In this document: positions 50,269 through 59,136 of the stretch, in pieces | Position numbering within the stretch: position 1 is the first letter of the stretch | Layout of the letters: every line of letters starts with the position of its first letter | Assembly (NCBI GenBank): GCA_017527905.1 | Contig: JAFXPK010000028.1 | Coordinates: forward strand, 1 to 64,000 | Direction: 5' to 3' | Origin: Paludibacteraceae bacterium | GTDB taxonomy: Bacteria > Bacteroidota > Bacteroidia > Bacteroidales > Paludibacteraceae | Length of the DNA stretch: 64,000 bases | The notes under the pieces: generated by a model | What the model was told of the DNA's origin: nothing | Seen by the model: only the letters and a program-made list of their open reading frames with translations | Database searches by the model: none | Program-made: the position numbers and the translations under genes

Positions 50269-53019
50269 TTATTCCCTCTCCTTCTTCTGGGAAGGGGGAT
50301 AGCCGAAGTATTCCTTGTACTTGCGGCTGAAGTAGTATGGGCTACTGAAGCCTGTCGTGAAGGCCACCTCCTTGACCGGCAGGTTCGTGGTCCGCAACAT
50401 CTCGTCGGCCTTCTTCAAGCGATACACCCCGATCATCTCCACAGGCGTCTGGTCCGTCAAAGGCTTCAGCCTACGGATGAGGGTGGATTTGCTGGTGGAC
50501 ATCTCCTTGGCCAGCTCCTCCACGGAAAATTCAGGGTTCATGTAGTTGCGCTCTATGACCTCCATCACCTGCGCCATGAACGGGTCGACGGCTGGTTCCT
50601 GCGCTGCATCATCCTCCTGTCCTTGGGACTCCGTCGGCGCTGTAGCATCCCCGGATGTGTTTGCCACTGTTTTTTCCACATAGACTACTTTGTGCCTCTT
50701 CCTTCCATACATCCAATATAGGAAGGCCAATAGGACAAGCACCATCAGGTTGATGAACCACCATGATTTCCACCAAGTCGAAACGACGGTGATTGGCAGC
50801 ATCAAGTGGGTGGCTTGATCCTCATCCCCTGACTCATGGACCGATAGTTCCAGTTCATATTTCCCTGTGGGAAGATGGTCCAGGACCACCTCCCGGTTGC
50901 CGTTCAGGTTCTTCCATGTGCTGTCCACCCCCTTGAGGCGGTAGGTACAAACAACATCCAGCCCCGAAAGGGAGACCACATCGAAGGCGATATGCGTTTC
51001 CAAGTTGCTCTCCTTCAGGCGGAGCTTGCCATCCCGCAAAGATAGTTTGAGGGATTGTCCATCGCCCCCTTTCCCGGTCACGTCAGACCATGCCAAGAAC
51101 CTGATGGTTCCGGAAGAGCCCATCTGGTTAGGGTTCAGCATGATGAAGCCATTGGAGCACCCGAAGAACATATTGCCCTTCGAACTCTCATAGATGGCGC
51201 GGGACTGGAAAAAGAGCTTCCCGTACTTGTCCATCGGTAGCGGAATGGTCCTGTAAGTCTTTTCCTTCAGGTTGACCCTATAGATGCCCGCCGTGCCGTC
51301 GCACCACAGAAACCCCTGCTTGTCGAAGTAGACGGAGACGTATTTCGCGGTAGGCAGATAGTCCAAAAGGCTCATCGCCCCATCCTTCTTGGAGACACGG
51401 AAGACACCGTAGTTGGAGGCGACATAGAGGTTTCCCTCCGCATCGCAATATCCGTCGACGAATATGCAAGGCTCCGACGTGTTAGGGGGAGTCTTCCACG
51501 AGAAGAAACGCATTCCAGCACTGTCGCAACGCCAGACGTTATAAGGGGAAATCACCCACATCATACCATCCTGTGCCTCCTCCATATCGTCGATCCAACG
51601 ATCGATGATATCCTCATTCACCACGAAAGATTTCTTCTCCCATGTGCCGTCCGTGTGGCGCACATAGACACCGTCTCCTTGTGTGGCTACCCAAATCTCT
51701 CCATTACGTAAGTGGCGCACGCATTTAGAGCTATTGACCGTATTCTCCAATCCGTTGTACCTGAGGGGTGACACCCTTCCTTCCTCCGAGACGATACCGA
51801 TGCCGCCGAACCATGAGGAAACCAGCGATTCGTTCCCCCTCCAACGACAAAAGGAGAGGATGCTCCTTCCCATGCAGGAGAAGCCATCCAAGTATTGCAT
51901 GAACTTGCCTTCGCCCGTCACCAGATAAGCGCCGGAGCCATCCGTCCCCACGAATATATTGCCGTCGGGACGTTCCATGAAACAGGAGGCGTCCACGTTC
52001 GGGTAACCCATTTCAGACGAATGGAAAATCTTAGAGCTGTTCTCCGCTTGATAACGGAACAGACCATTCACCTGTGTACCGATCCAAATGCTATGGTCTG
52101 AATCCTCGAACAGGGCATGAACTTTCTTCAGGTCCTCATCCCCCTCATAGGATTTCACCTCGACAAATTTCCCGAAGTGGTCCATCCGCCACAAACCATC
52201 TCCCCACGTGCCCAACCAGACACGCTCCTTCGTGTCTTTCAGCATGATGGACACATTCTTGAATGGCGTATTCAGTTCTTTGGCGACAGGCAATCCTTCC
52301 CCAGGAATATCAAATAGCCAAACACCCCCCATGTTGGTGGAGACCAGAACGCGGGCAGAGTCCAGTTCTAGAATCGAGGAGACTGGCGCCTTGTCCTTGG
52401 AGAGCGAATAAAGCTTCAGTTCCTCCCCTTGGGAAGAGAAGAGATGAAGCCCGTCGAAAGAGCCTACCCAAAGATTACCTAACCTATCCTCATAAAAGGA
52501 TTGTACGAGCAACTGACTCGTGGTGCCTGTCAAAAGCGAGTCCTCCGAAAAACGATTCCGCAACGTGTCATACGGGAAGATGCCGCTTGTGGTCAACAAT
52601 AGACTCCTTCCATCCCGCAATCGGGAGAAACCTGTCACGGACTTCACGTACTTCTCCATCAATTCAGGGAAACGTCGGTTTAGGAACGTATCGGCAGCAA
52701 TCTCGTAAGTCTGCAACATGCCATGATCCCCACCAAAGAGAAACTCTCCCGACATGGAGCTCGTCAGGCAACTCACACTATTCTGCATCAAACCTCCTCG
52801 CTTCTTGGAGTAGTTTTTGAAATATGTGCCGTCGAACCGGCTCACCCCGTCTTGCGTGGCGACCCAAATGAATCCGTTGCGGTCTTGCCCGATGTCCAGG
52901 ACAAAGTCGCAGCATAGGCCATCTTTTGTCCGATAATGGTCAAAGCATAAATGCTCACTTGCACATAAGATATGGCAAGAGAAGAGCACCCAAAAGACTA
53001 TAAGCGACCTAAAACGCAT
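50269..53019 (-). CDS. Membrane-spanning sensor with AraC domain, no kinase or receiver
   Basis: 916 residues from ATG 53019 (the frame opens at 53106, but MRFRSLIVFWVLFSCHILCA is a proper signal peptide). The periplasmic part (about 25-650) consists of Reg_prop-type beta-propeller blades (DRNGFIWVATQDGVSRFDG, DHSIWIGTQVNGLFRY), followed by a Y_Y_Y domain (about 680-765, TYRLKGVDSTWKNL, LPTGKYELEL), one membrane helix (WFINLMVLVLLAFLYWMYG) and an acidic linker. It ends in an AraC-type helix-turn-helix (VEELAKEMSTSKSTLIRRLK, VAFTTGFSSPYYFSRKYKEY). Classical hybrid two-component systems have a histidine kinase and receiver between these parts; both are absent. It probably senses a glycan and regulates nearby genes directly. 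Confidence 0.85.
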   Translation of the reverse strand: MRFRSLIVFWVLFSCHILCASEHLCFDHYRTKDGLCCDFVLDIGQDRNGFIWVATQDGVSRFDGTYFKNYSKKRGGLMQNSVSCLTSSMSGEFLFGGDHGMLQTYEIAADTFLNRRFPELMEKYVKSVTGFSRLRDGRSLLLTTSGIFPYDTLRNRFSEDSLLTGTTSQLLVQSFYEDRLGNLWVGSFDGLHLFSSQGEELKLYSLSKDKAPVSSILELDSARVLVSTNMGGVWLFDIPGEGLPVAKELNTPFKNVSIMLKDTKERVWLGTWGDGLWRMDHFGKFVEVKSYEGDEDLKKVHALFEDSDHSIWIGTQVNGLFRYQAENSSKIFHSSEMGYPNVDASCFMERPDGNIFVGTDGSGAYLVTGEGKFMQYLDGFSCMGRSILSFCRWRGNESLVSSWFGGIGIVSEEGRVSPLRYNGLENTVNSSKCVRHLRNGEIWVATQGDGVYVRHTDGTWEKKSFVVNEDIIDRWIDDMEEAQDGMMWVISPYNVWRCDSAGMRFFSWKTPPNTSEPCIFVDGYCDAEGNLYVASNYGVFRVSKKDGAMSLLDYLPTAKYVSVYFDKQGFLWCDGTAGIYRVNLKEKTYRTIPLPMDKYGKLFFQSRAIYESSKGNMFFGCSNGFIMLNPNQMGSSGTIRFLAWSDVTGKGGDGQSLKLSLRDGKLRLKESNLETHIAFDVVSLSGLDVVCTYRLKGVDSTWKNLNGNREVVLDHLPTGKYELELSVHESGDEDQATHLMLPITVVSTWWKSWWFINLMVLVLLAFLYWMYGRKRHKVVYVEKTVANTSGDATAPTESQGQEDDAAQEPAVDPFMAQVMEVIERNYMNPEFSVEELAKEMSTSKSTLIRRLKPLTDQTPVEMIGVYRLKKADEMLRTTNLPVKEVAFTTGFSSPYYFSRKYKEYFGYPPSQKKERE

Positions 53020-53158
53020 AAACCATATAAAGAAGTTCACAAAAATAATTTTTTTCTTTCTCTTTTCCACGCCCCAACTCCCTATTTTTGAGAAATCAAG
53101 GCACAAAACGGAAACATTTTTTAGCGGTTCGGACGCTTTGGTTTTGCCCTCTATGTGT

Positions 53159-54349
53159 CTACGATGATAAATCCTCCATCATCAGAAAATCTTTGAGGCG
53201 GATGTGTTGCACGGTGCTCGTCGAATAATCGTTCTCATCATTGGTGATGAGGATCTTCTTACGGGAATTGTCGAGTTCATTGAATGGTGCGAATTCACGC
53301 TTGTAGGTGCTCTCTTCAACCACACTGTAGGCCACTTGCACAAGATACTCATGTCCGTTCTTCACGGCGAGGAAATCGATCTCTTTGTTGTTCATGTTGT
53401 ACACCTTAAGTTGGTAGCCCATGTAGATAAGTTCATTATATACCACATTCTCAAGGTTATGTGTGATGTCAAAACGATTGTTGGGCTGACGGATGGAGTT
53501 GAAGGCCACATCCTCGTCATATAGTTTCGTGTAGAATTCAAGCTGTTTCTTCGCCTTGGTTGAATATTGCTCAACCTTTCGGATAACGTATGCCTCTTCA
53601 AGGTAATCAAGGTATTTCATCACCGTATTTACCGAACAATCAGTCTTTTGTGATTTCAGATAATTATGGACGGAGTTGGAACTGAAGATACGCGCGTTCG
53701 ATATGAGCACATAATTCACCAGCTTTGTGAATATTTCCTTCTTGCGGATGTTATAACGGTTGATGATGTCATTCAATACAATCGTCTCGTCCAAGTCGTT
53801 CAGGTAACGGAGCATCTCCTCTTCTCCATTGAATTCCAGCCTTTTAGGAAATCCCCCATATATCAGATAGTCGTTTATGGATACTGTGCGCCCGAGTTCT
53901 TGGGCATATTCCACAATCTCCTTGTACACGAACGGACGTATGGTGAATGAGACATAGCGCCCGCTCAGCTCCTTCGTGAACTCGCGCGAAAGCAGTTTTG
54001 AGTTCGATCCTGTAATAAAAAGTGATATGTTCCGCAGACGGAGCGAACGGCATGCGAGATTCCAGTCCTTCACCATTTGTACCTCGTCCAAGAAAACGTA
54101 AACCTTCTTTTCTGAAACAATCTGTTTTTCAATGTATTCAATGAGTTCGATGTCATTGGTGATTTGGGAAGAAATATGCCTGTCCTCGAAGTTCAGGTAA
54201 ATAATATCCTTCCCCTGCGCAGTGAGTTCGCTTTTTATCTGTTCCAGCACTACCGATTTGCCACATCGACGAATGCCGGTGATAACTTTTATCAAATCGC
54301 TTTCATAAAACGGTCTGATTTGTGAAATGTATCTTTCCCTGACTATCAT
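53159..54349 (-). CDS. AAA_14/DUF4143 ATPase (second copy type)
   Basis: 396 residues. P-loop GIRRCGKS (Walker A), Walker B VYVFLDEVQMVKDW, and the family sensor FITGSNSKLLSREFTKELSGRYVSF define AAA_14. The C-terminal DUF4143 has NNRFDITHNLENVVYNELI and the nuclease-like KEIDFLAVKNGHEYLVQVAYS. Function is unknown, as for the homolog at 30247-31521, from which it differs widely in sequence. The promoter lies in a tandem pair of 38-bp palindromes. Confidence 0.88.
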   Translation of the reverse strand: MIVRERYISQIRPFYESDLIKVITGIRRCGKSVVLEQIKSELTAQGKDIIYLNFEDRHISSQITNDIELIEYIEKQIVSEKKVYVFLDEVQMVKDWNLACRSLRLRNISLFITGSNSKLLSREFTKELSGRYVSFTIRPFVYKEIVEYAQELGRTVSINDYLIYGGFPKRLEFNGEEEMLRYLNDLDETIVLNDIINRYNIRKKEIFTKLVNYVLISNARIFSSNSVHNYLKSQKTDCSVNTVMKYLDYLEEAYVIRKVEQYSTKAKKQLEFYTKLYDEDVAFNSIRQPNNRFDITHNLENVVYNELIYMGYQLKVYNMNNKEIDFLAVKNGHEYLVQVAYSVVEESTYKREFAPFNELDNSRKKILITNDENDYSTSTVQHIRLKDFLMMEDLSS

Positions 54350-54358
54350 ACGCTTCCT

Positions 54359-54396
54359 ACTGAAAACTTTTTACAAATATAGCAAAAGTTTTCACT
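54359..54396 (-). promoter_or_regulatory. Proximal palindrome over the AAA_14 promoter (53159 gene)
   Basis: Arms ACTGAAAACTTTT and AAAAGTTTTCACT (one mismatch) flank 12 bases that contain the -7 box TATATTTG (complement of 54374-54381). The start codon is 10 bases away at 54349. Confidence 0.65.
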
Positions 54397-54398
54397 AT

Positions 54399-54436
54399 AC
54401 TGAAAACTTTTTCAAAAATCGGTAAAAGTTTTCAGT
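54399..54436 (-). promoter_or_regulatory. Distal palindrome upstream of the AAA_14 promoter (53159 gene)
   Basis: Arms ACTGAAAACTTTT and AAAAGTTTTCAGT (perfect 13 bp) flank 12 bases. It repeats the proximal palindrome with a 40-base offset and covers the -33 region. Confidence 0.65.
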
Positions 54437-54647
54437 AGATGGTCGTATCAGAAAAAATCCATATCATTTCCTGCTTTCGATAGAGCCCACCAATTCTAAT
54501 GTCATGCCTAAACGATGAAAATGGGCCTAAATGCAACAAATGTATATCTTTTTGCCACACACAGATAACCTACAGAATGCTTTATTTCTCGACATTTGCA
54601 GAGTAAGTATTAATGAAGCATATGTATTTATTAAAACAAGAGTTATC

Positions 54648-57359
54648 ATGAAAACAACAAAACTTGTATTACTATTTTGCGCACTGTTTTGGATCGTAGG
54701 AGAGTCGACAGCGGCGATTTCCACCCAACCCGTCACAAAGGACGCTACGGAGGGGGCTACACTATTGTATAAATTTCTGTATGATCATTTCAAGAAAAAC
54801 ACGATTTCAGGGGTTATGTGCGGCGACATGGACAATGGGGCAAGCTACAAAACCCAAGTGGACGTAGCTTACCTCTACTCCATCGACGGTAACAAGTACC
54901 CCGCATTGGTGGGCGTCGACCTTCTGAACGCCACGGGCGCGCAATCGGACGAGGCATGGTTCAAGACCTACACACAGTCGGGCATCAGCCTCGCCAAGGA
55001 GCTTTGGAAGGATGGCGGAATACCTTCCTTCAACTGGCACTGGAAGGTGGGCTCGGAAAATGCCTTCTACGCAAAGGGGGCGAACGACAGCTACACGGAC
55101 TTCGACTATACCAAAGGCTTCAAGGCTGGCACCACTGAGTGGGACACCTCCTCGGAGACCTACCGACTGCTCATCGCGGACATCGACCATGTGGCTGACC
55201 TCTTCCTGGAGCTCCAGGCATCGGGCGTGGCCGCCATCTGGAGACCTCTCCACGAGGCTTCCGGCGGATGGTTCTGGTGGGGCACGAAGGGCGCAGAGAG
55301 CTATGTGGCGCTCTATAGACTAATGTACGACCGCATGGTGAACGTCAAGGGCGTCAAGAACCTGATATGGGTATGGAACCTCGAAAAGGACCCTACCCAA
55401 GGCTATGCCTACAATGAGGCTTGGTACCCGGGTGATCAGTATATCGACGTGATCGGTGTGGATATCTACAACGGGGCGAATAATACCCAGTCTAATATTA
55501 ATACCTGGAACACCATCATATCCAAGATGGGTAGCGATAAGATCCTCGCCCTCACGGAGAACGGTCCGATCGTGGACCCTGCCGAGGCGCAGAAGAACGG
55601 TGACATCTGGTCATGGTGGATGCCTTGGTACAACTCATGGAGCGGTGGTTTCATCGACCAAACCAGCGCTAGCCTCTGGAAGAGCGCCATGAGCAGCAAC
55701 CTCATCATCACCCTCGACGAGATGCCGGGATGGGGCACCTACCAAGAGGTGGAGGATCCCTCCTGCGCGGAATCGCTAAAAAAAAACATATATGAGGCGG
55801 AATGCTCGTCGGACTATGCAGCGTCCGTCGAGGCGGTGAACAAGGTGTCCGGCAGCGGTGCGCTGAACCTCAAGGAGAGCACCGACTACATCAATATCAA
55901 CATTCCCTTAGAGAAAAATGGCTCCTATAAGGTCTATGTGGGCTACAACTCCGTCTACGGATTCAAGCAGATCGACTGCGCGGTGAATGGTGTGAGCGGA
56001 ACAGCCAACCTGGGAGAGAACAAGGATGACGAGAGCGTGGACAAGATGGGTGAGACCCTCGTGGGCACGTTCGAATTCTCCGCCGGCGAGAACGTGGTGA
56101 GACTCACACCTATCTGGACATGGGCGGTGGTAGACTACGTGCGCATAGAAAAGGACAATGACGCTCCTGTGTATGAGTTCAAGGTGTCGGACGTGGACGG
56201 ATTCAAGGTGAGCGGCAACAAACTGCTTGACCGTTGCGACAACGAGTTCGTGATGAGGGGCGTCAACATGGCCTACACATGGTACAAAGGCTCCGCCTAC
56301 GATCAGCTGAAGGCGATCTACGACAACAAGGCGAACACGGTACGCATCGTCCTGACCAACGGCAACGCCTATGGCTCACCAGCGGACGACGCGGCTTCCG
56401 TCAAGAAGCTCATCGACGCCTGCAAGGCGTATGGCATGGTGGCCATCCTGGAGGTGCACGATGTGACGGGAAGCGATAAGATCAGCGACCTCGAAGGAGC
56501 GGCGCAATACTTCGCCGACCTCGCCAGCACGCTGAAGGGAACGGAACCCTATGTGATCATCAATATCGCCAACGAATGGCACAACTCCTCCTCCGCGGCC
56601 AACTGGAAGGATGGTTACGTGAAGGCCATCCCGATCATCCGTAACGCGGGCTTGCGCCACTGCATCATGGTCGACGCGGGCGGATACGGACAGAGCGCGG
56701 CCACCATCCACACCTTCGGAAAGGATGTCTTGGCGGCAGACCCTGAGAACAACATCCTCTTCTCCATCCACATGTACGGAACGGCGGGAAACAAGGACCG
56801 TGTGAAGAGCAATATCGACGGAGTCATCAACCAAGGACTCGCCCTATGCATCGGAGAGTTCGGTTGGTACCATAGCGATGGGGATGTGGACGAAGACCAG
56901 ATCCTTTCCTATTGCCAAGAGAAGAACGTGGGTTGGCTGGCATGGTCATGGTATGGCAATGGTAGCCCGGTGGAGTACCTCGACCTCGTGAAGGACGCAT
57001 CGTCCACCCCAACCTTAGCCGAACAGACGGCAGGCGGCACTTCCTGCGAGTGGGGAAAGAAGATCGTTGACGCATGGCAGGCGGAGAGTAAATACGCTAT
57101 GTTGGACTCGTGTCCGGAAGTAGGATTCAACGATATCGCATCCTGCGGAGAGAAGAATACGATGTACTTTGCCCAAAAAGAGGAAACCCTATACGTGGAC
57201 ACGGAAGAGGGGGGTACAGTGCGTATCTTCAATGTCAATGGTATGCTAGTAAATACATTTTCTTTGTCCCAAAAGGAAAATATCCTACGCCTAAATACAT
57301 TGACAAGCGGATCATACATCGTTGTGTTTGAAGGACTTTCATTAAAAATAACGAAGTGA
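54648..57359 (+). CDS. GH26-CBM-GH5 fused beta-mannanase with T9SS domain
   Basis: 903 residues from ATG 54648. The frame stays open to 54531, but the signal peptide (MKTTKLVLLFCALFWIVGES) starts here. The first module (about 25-365) is GH26 mannanase: acid/base E203 in WRPLHEASGGW, nucleophile E304 in ALTENGP. The next (about 375-505) is a CBM35/CBM6-like beta domain (YEAECSSDYAASVE, VVDYVRIEKD). The third (about 515-800) is a GH5 mannanase-like barrel with acid/base E643 (IANEWHN) and nucleophile E737 (IGEFGW). The last 55 residues (VRIFNVNGMLVNTFSL, then SGSYIVVFEGLSLKITK) are a type A sorting domain. It likely attacks mannan backbones at two sites. Confidence 0.9.
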   Translation: MKTTKLVLLFCALFWIVGESTAAISTQPVTKDATEGATLLYKFLYDHFKKNTISGVMCGDMDNGASYKTQVDVAYLYSIDGNKYPALVGVDLLNATGAQSDEAWFKTYTQSGISLAKELWKDGGIPSFNWHWKVGSENAFYAKGANDSYTDFDYTKGFKAGTTEWDTSSETYRLLIADIDHVADLFLELQASGVAAIWRPLHEASGGWFWWGTKGAESYVALYRLMYDRMVNVKGVKNLIWVWNLEKDPTQGYAYNEAWYPGDQYIDVIGVDIYNGANNTQSNINTWNTIISKMGSDKILALTENGPIVDPAEAQKNGDIWSWWMPWYNSWSGGFIDQTSASLWKSAMSSNLIITLDEMPGWGTYQEVEDPSCAESLKKNIYEAECSSDYAASVEAVNKVSGSGALNLKESTDYININIPLEKNGSYKVYVGYNSVYGFKQIDCAVNGVSGTANLGENKDDESVDKMGETLVGTFEFSAGENVVRLTPIWTWAVVDYVRIEKDNDAPVYEFKVSDVDGFKVSGNKLLDRCDNEFVMRGVNMAYTWYKGSAYDQLKAIYDNKANTVRIVLTNGNAYGSPADDAASVKKLIDACKAYGMVAILEVHDVTGSDKISDLEGAAQYFADLASTLKGTEPYVIINIANEWHNSSSAANWKDGYVKAIPIIRNAGLRHCIMVDAGGYGQSAATIHTFGKDVLAADPENNILFSIHMYGTAGNKDRVKSNIDGVINQGLALCIGEFGWYHSDGDVDEDQILSYCQEKNVGWLAWSWYGNGSPVEYLDLVKDASSTPTLAEQTAGGTSCEWGKKIVDAWQAESKYAMLDSCPEVGFNDIASCGEKNTMYFAQKEETLYVDTEEGGTVRIFNVNGMLVNTFSLSQKENILRLNTLTSGSYIVVFEGLSLKITK

Positions 57360-57405
57360 TAGGATTGCCGCATCATTCCCTATCGTAAAAAAAATTTGGG
57401 TTATA

Positions 57406-57438
57406 CTTGTCGCATTAAAAAAAATTGATATAACTTTG
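57406..57438 (+). promoter_or_regulatory. Promoter of the leu operon
   Basis: CTTG at 57406 and TAACTTTG at 57431 with a 21-base gap match the Bacteroidota promoter. Transcription should begin near 57445, just before the leader peptide start at 57463. Confidence 0.6.
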
Positions 57439-57462
57439 TCGGCATAAAACATAGAAATACTG

Positions 57463-57531
57463 ATGACAAGATTTTTGGTCAATATTATTAACATTTCCAT
57501 TATTATCCTTTTGCGTAGCTTAAGGAAGTGA
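57463..57531 (+). CDS. Branched-chain amino acid leader peptide of the leu operon
   Basis: 22 codons from ATG 57463 to TGA at 57529. The peptide starts MTRFLVNIINISIIILL; Ile (six), Leu (four) and Val (one) make up half of the residues. It lies between the promoter and a terminator with a competing hairpin (57524-57598). The features match attenuation, in which slow translation of Ile/Leu codons lets the antiterminator form. It is not a functional protein in its own right. Confidence 0.7.
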   Translation: MTRFLVNIINISIIILLRSLRK

Positions 57532-57577
57532 GGAATGTGTATATTGACGAACCCTATAGAACCTTTCTCACTTCCTT
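57522..57577 (+). promoter_or_regulatory. Antiterminator stem of the leu attenuator
   Basis: AAGGAAGTGAG (57522-57532), overlapping the stop codon of the leader peptide, pairs perfectly with CTCACTTCCTT (57567-57577). This pairing uses part of the left terminator arm (its last base) and the whole of its loop, so the two structures exclude each other. Confidence 0.65.
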
Positions 57578-57598
57578 GTGGGAAAGGTTCTTTTTTTT
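57559..57598 (+). terminator. Attenuator terminator before leuA
   Basis: GAACCTTTC and GAAAGGTTC form a perfect 9-bp stem, followed by eight T. It lies between the leader peptide and the leuA start at 57625. Confidence 0.8.
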
Positions 57599-57624
57599 AT
57601 TATATTTATCTAACAAAAGAACTT

Positions 57625-59115
57625 ATGTCTGAGAGATTATTCATTTTTGACACGACACTGAGAGACGGGGAGCAGGTCCCCGGTTGTCAGTTGACCACCA
57701 TCGAGAAGCTTGAGGTGGCCAAAAGTCTCGAGGCTTTGGGCGTGGATGTGATTGAGGCGGGTTTCCCTATCTCCAGCCCGGGGGATTTCAAATCGGTCGA
57801 GGAGATTTCCAAAGTGGTGACTTCACCTATCGTTTGCGCTTTGACCCGTGGTATCGAGAAGGATATTGACGTGGCCTACGAGGCGCTCCATTTCGCTAAG
57901 AGGAAACGAATCCACACGGGTATTGGCACGTCCGACTTGCACATCCGCTACAAATTCAACTCCAACAGGGAGGAGATCCTTGAACGCGCCATCGCCGCCA
58001 CAAAGTACGCGAAGAAGTACGTGGAAGACGTGGAGTTCTATTGTGAGGACGCAGGACGGACCGACAACGAATACCTCGCCCGCGTGGTGGAGGCGGTCAT
58101 CAAGGCGGGGGCGACCGTCGTCAACATACCGGACACGACGGGCTATTGCCTCCCGGACGAGTTCGGCGCAAAGATCAAATACCTCTTCGACCACGTCGAC
58201 GGCATCCACAAGGCGGTCATCTCCACCCACTGCCACAACGACCTCGGCATGGCAACCGCCAACACGCTCGCCGGCGTGATGAATGGCGCCAGACAAGTGG
58301 AGGTGACCATCAACGGTGTGGGCGAACGTGCGGGTAACACGGCACTCGAGGAGGTGGTGATGGCCCTGCGCTGCCGCAAGGAGCTGAACATCGACACCGC
58401 GATCGACACGAAACATATTTACCATACAAGCCGCATCGTCTCTAACCTGATGAATATGCCGATCCAGATGAATAAGGCGGTGGTCGGAAGGAACGCCTTC
58501 GCCCACTCCTCCGGCATCCATCAGGACGGTGTGCTGAAGAACCTCCGCACCTACGAGATCATGGACCCTAAGGACATCGGCATCGACGATAACATGATCG
58601 TGCTGACGGCCCGCAGCGGTCGGGCTGCCCTGCGCCATCGCCTCGGCACACTGGGGTACGAGGTGACGAACGAACAGCTGGACGACCTCTACAATAAGTT
58701 CCTCGTCTTGGCGGACCAGAAGAAGGAGGTGTTGGATGATGATATCCGCATGCTGATGGGAAAGGGCGGCGGAGAGAAGGCGGTCGAAGTGATCTCTCTC
58801 CAGGTCGTTTCAGGCAAGAACATCAACCACGAGGCCGATCTAGTGCTCTCCGTCCATGGCGTGACCAAGGAGGCGAAGGCCTTCGGAAACGGTCCGGTGG
58901 ACGCCGCCATCAATGCGCTGAAGGCTATCCTCCAAGAGAAGATGACCCTCTGCGAGTTCACCATCCAATCCATCAGCAAGGGTAGCAACGACGTCGGAAA
59001 GGTACACATGCAGGTGGAACATAACGGCAAGGTATATTTCGGCTTCGGTGCCAATACGGATATCGTCGAGGCTTCCCTCGAGGCCTATGTGGACGCCGTC
59101 AATAAATTTATGTGA
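57625..59115 (+). CDS. leuA: 2-isopropylmalate synthase
   Basis: 496 residues from ATG 57625. An in-frame ATG at 57535 is upstream of the attenuator terminator and cannot be the normal start. The enzyme condenses acetyl-CoA with 2-oxoisovalerate in the first step of leucine synthesis. Motifs include [16 protein letters not shown] at the N-terminus, the metal-binding [18 protein letters not shown], and [18 protein letters not shown]. The C-terminal LeuA allosteric domain (about 395-496) is present, so leucine feedback is likely. First gene of leuA-leuC-leuD-cimA/leuA2-leuB. Confidence 0.95.
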   Translation: MSERLFIFDTTLRDGEQVPGCQLTTIEKLEVAKSLEALGVDVIEAGFPISSPGDFKSVEEISKVVTSPIVCALTRGIEKDIDVAYEALHFAKRKRIHTGIGTSDLHIRYKFNSNREEILERAIAATKYAKKYVEDVEFYCEDAGRTDNEYLARVVEAVIKAGATVVNIPDTTGYCLPDEFGAKIKYLFDHVDGIHKAVISTHCHNDLGMATANTLAGVMNGARQVEVTINGVGERAGNTALEEVVMALRCRKELNIDTAIDTKHIYHTSRIVSNLMNMPIQMNKAVVGRNAFAHSSGIHQDGVLKNLRTYEIMDPKDIGIDDNMIVLTARSGRAALRHRLGTLGYEVTNEQLDDLYNKFLVLADQKKEVLDDDIRMLMGKGGGEKAVEVISLQVVSGKNINHEADLVLSVHGVTKEAKAFGNGPVDAAINALKAILQEKMTLCEFTIQSISKGSNDVGKVHMQVEHNGKVYFGFGANTDIVEASLEAYVDAVNKFM

Positions 59116-59136
59116 TAACTGATAACGATAGCAATT

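Noticed and set aside
57535..57624. Upstream in-frame start for leuA (ATG at 57535)
   Set aside because: The extension would encode the attenuator terminator itself; the family N-terminus begins at 57625.
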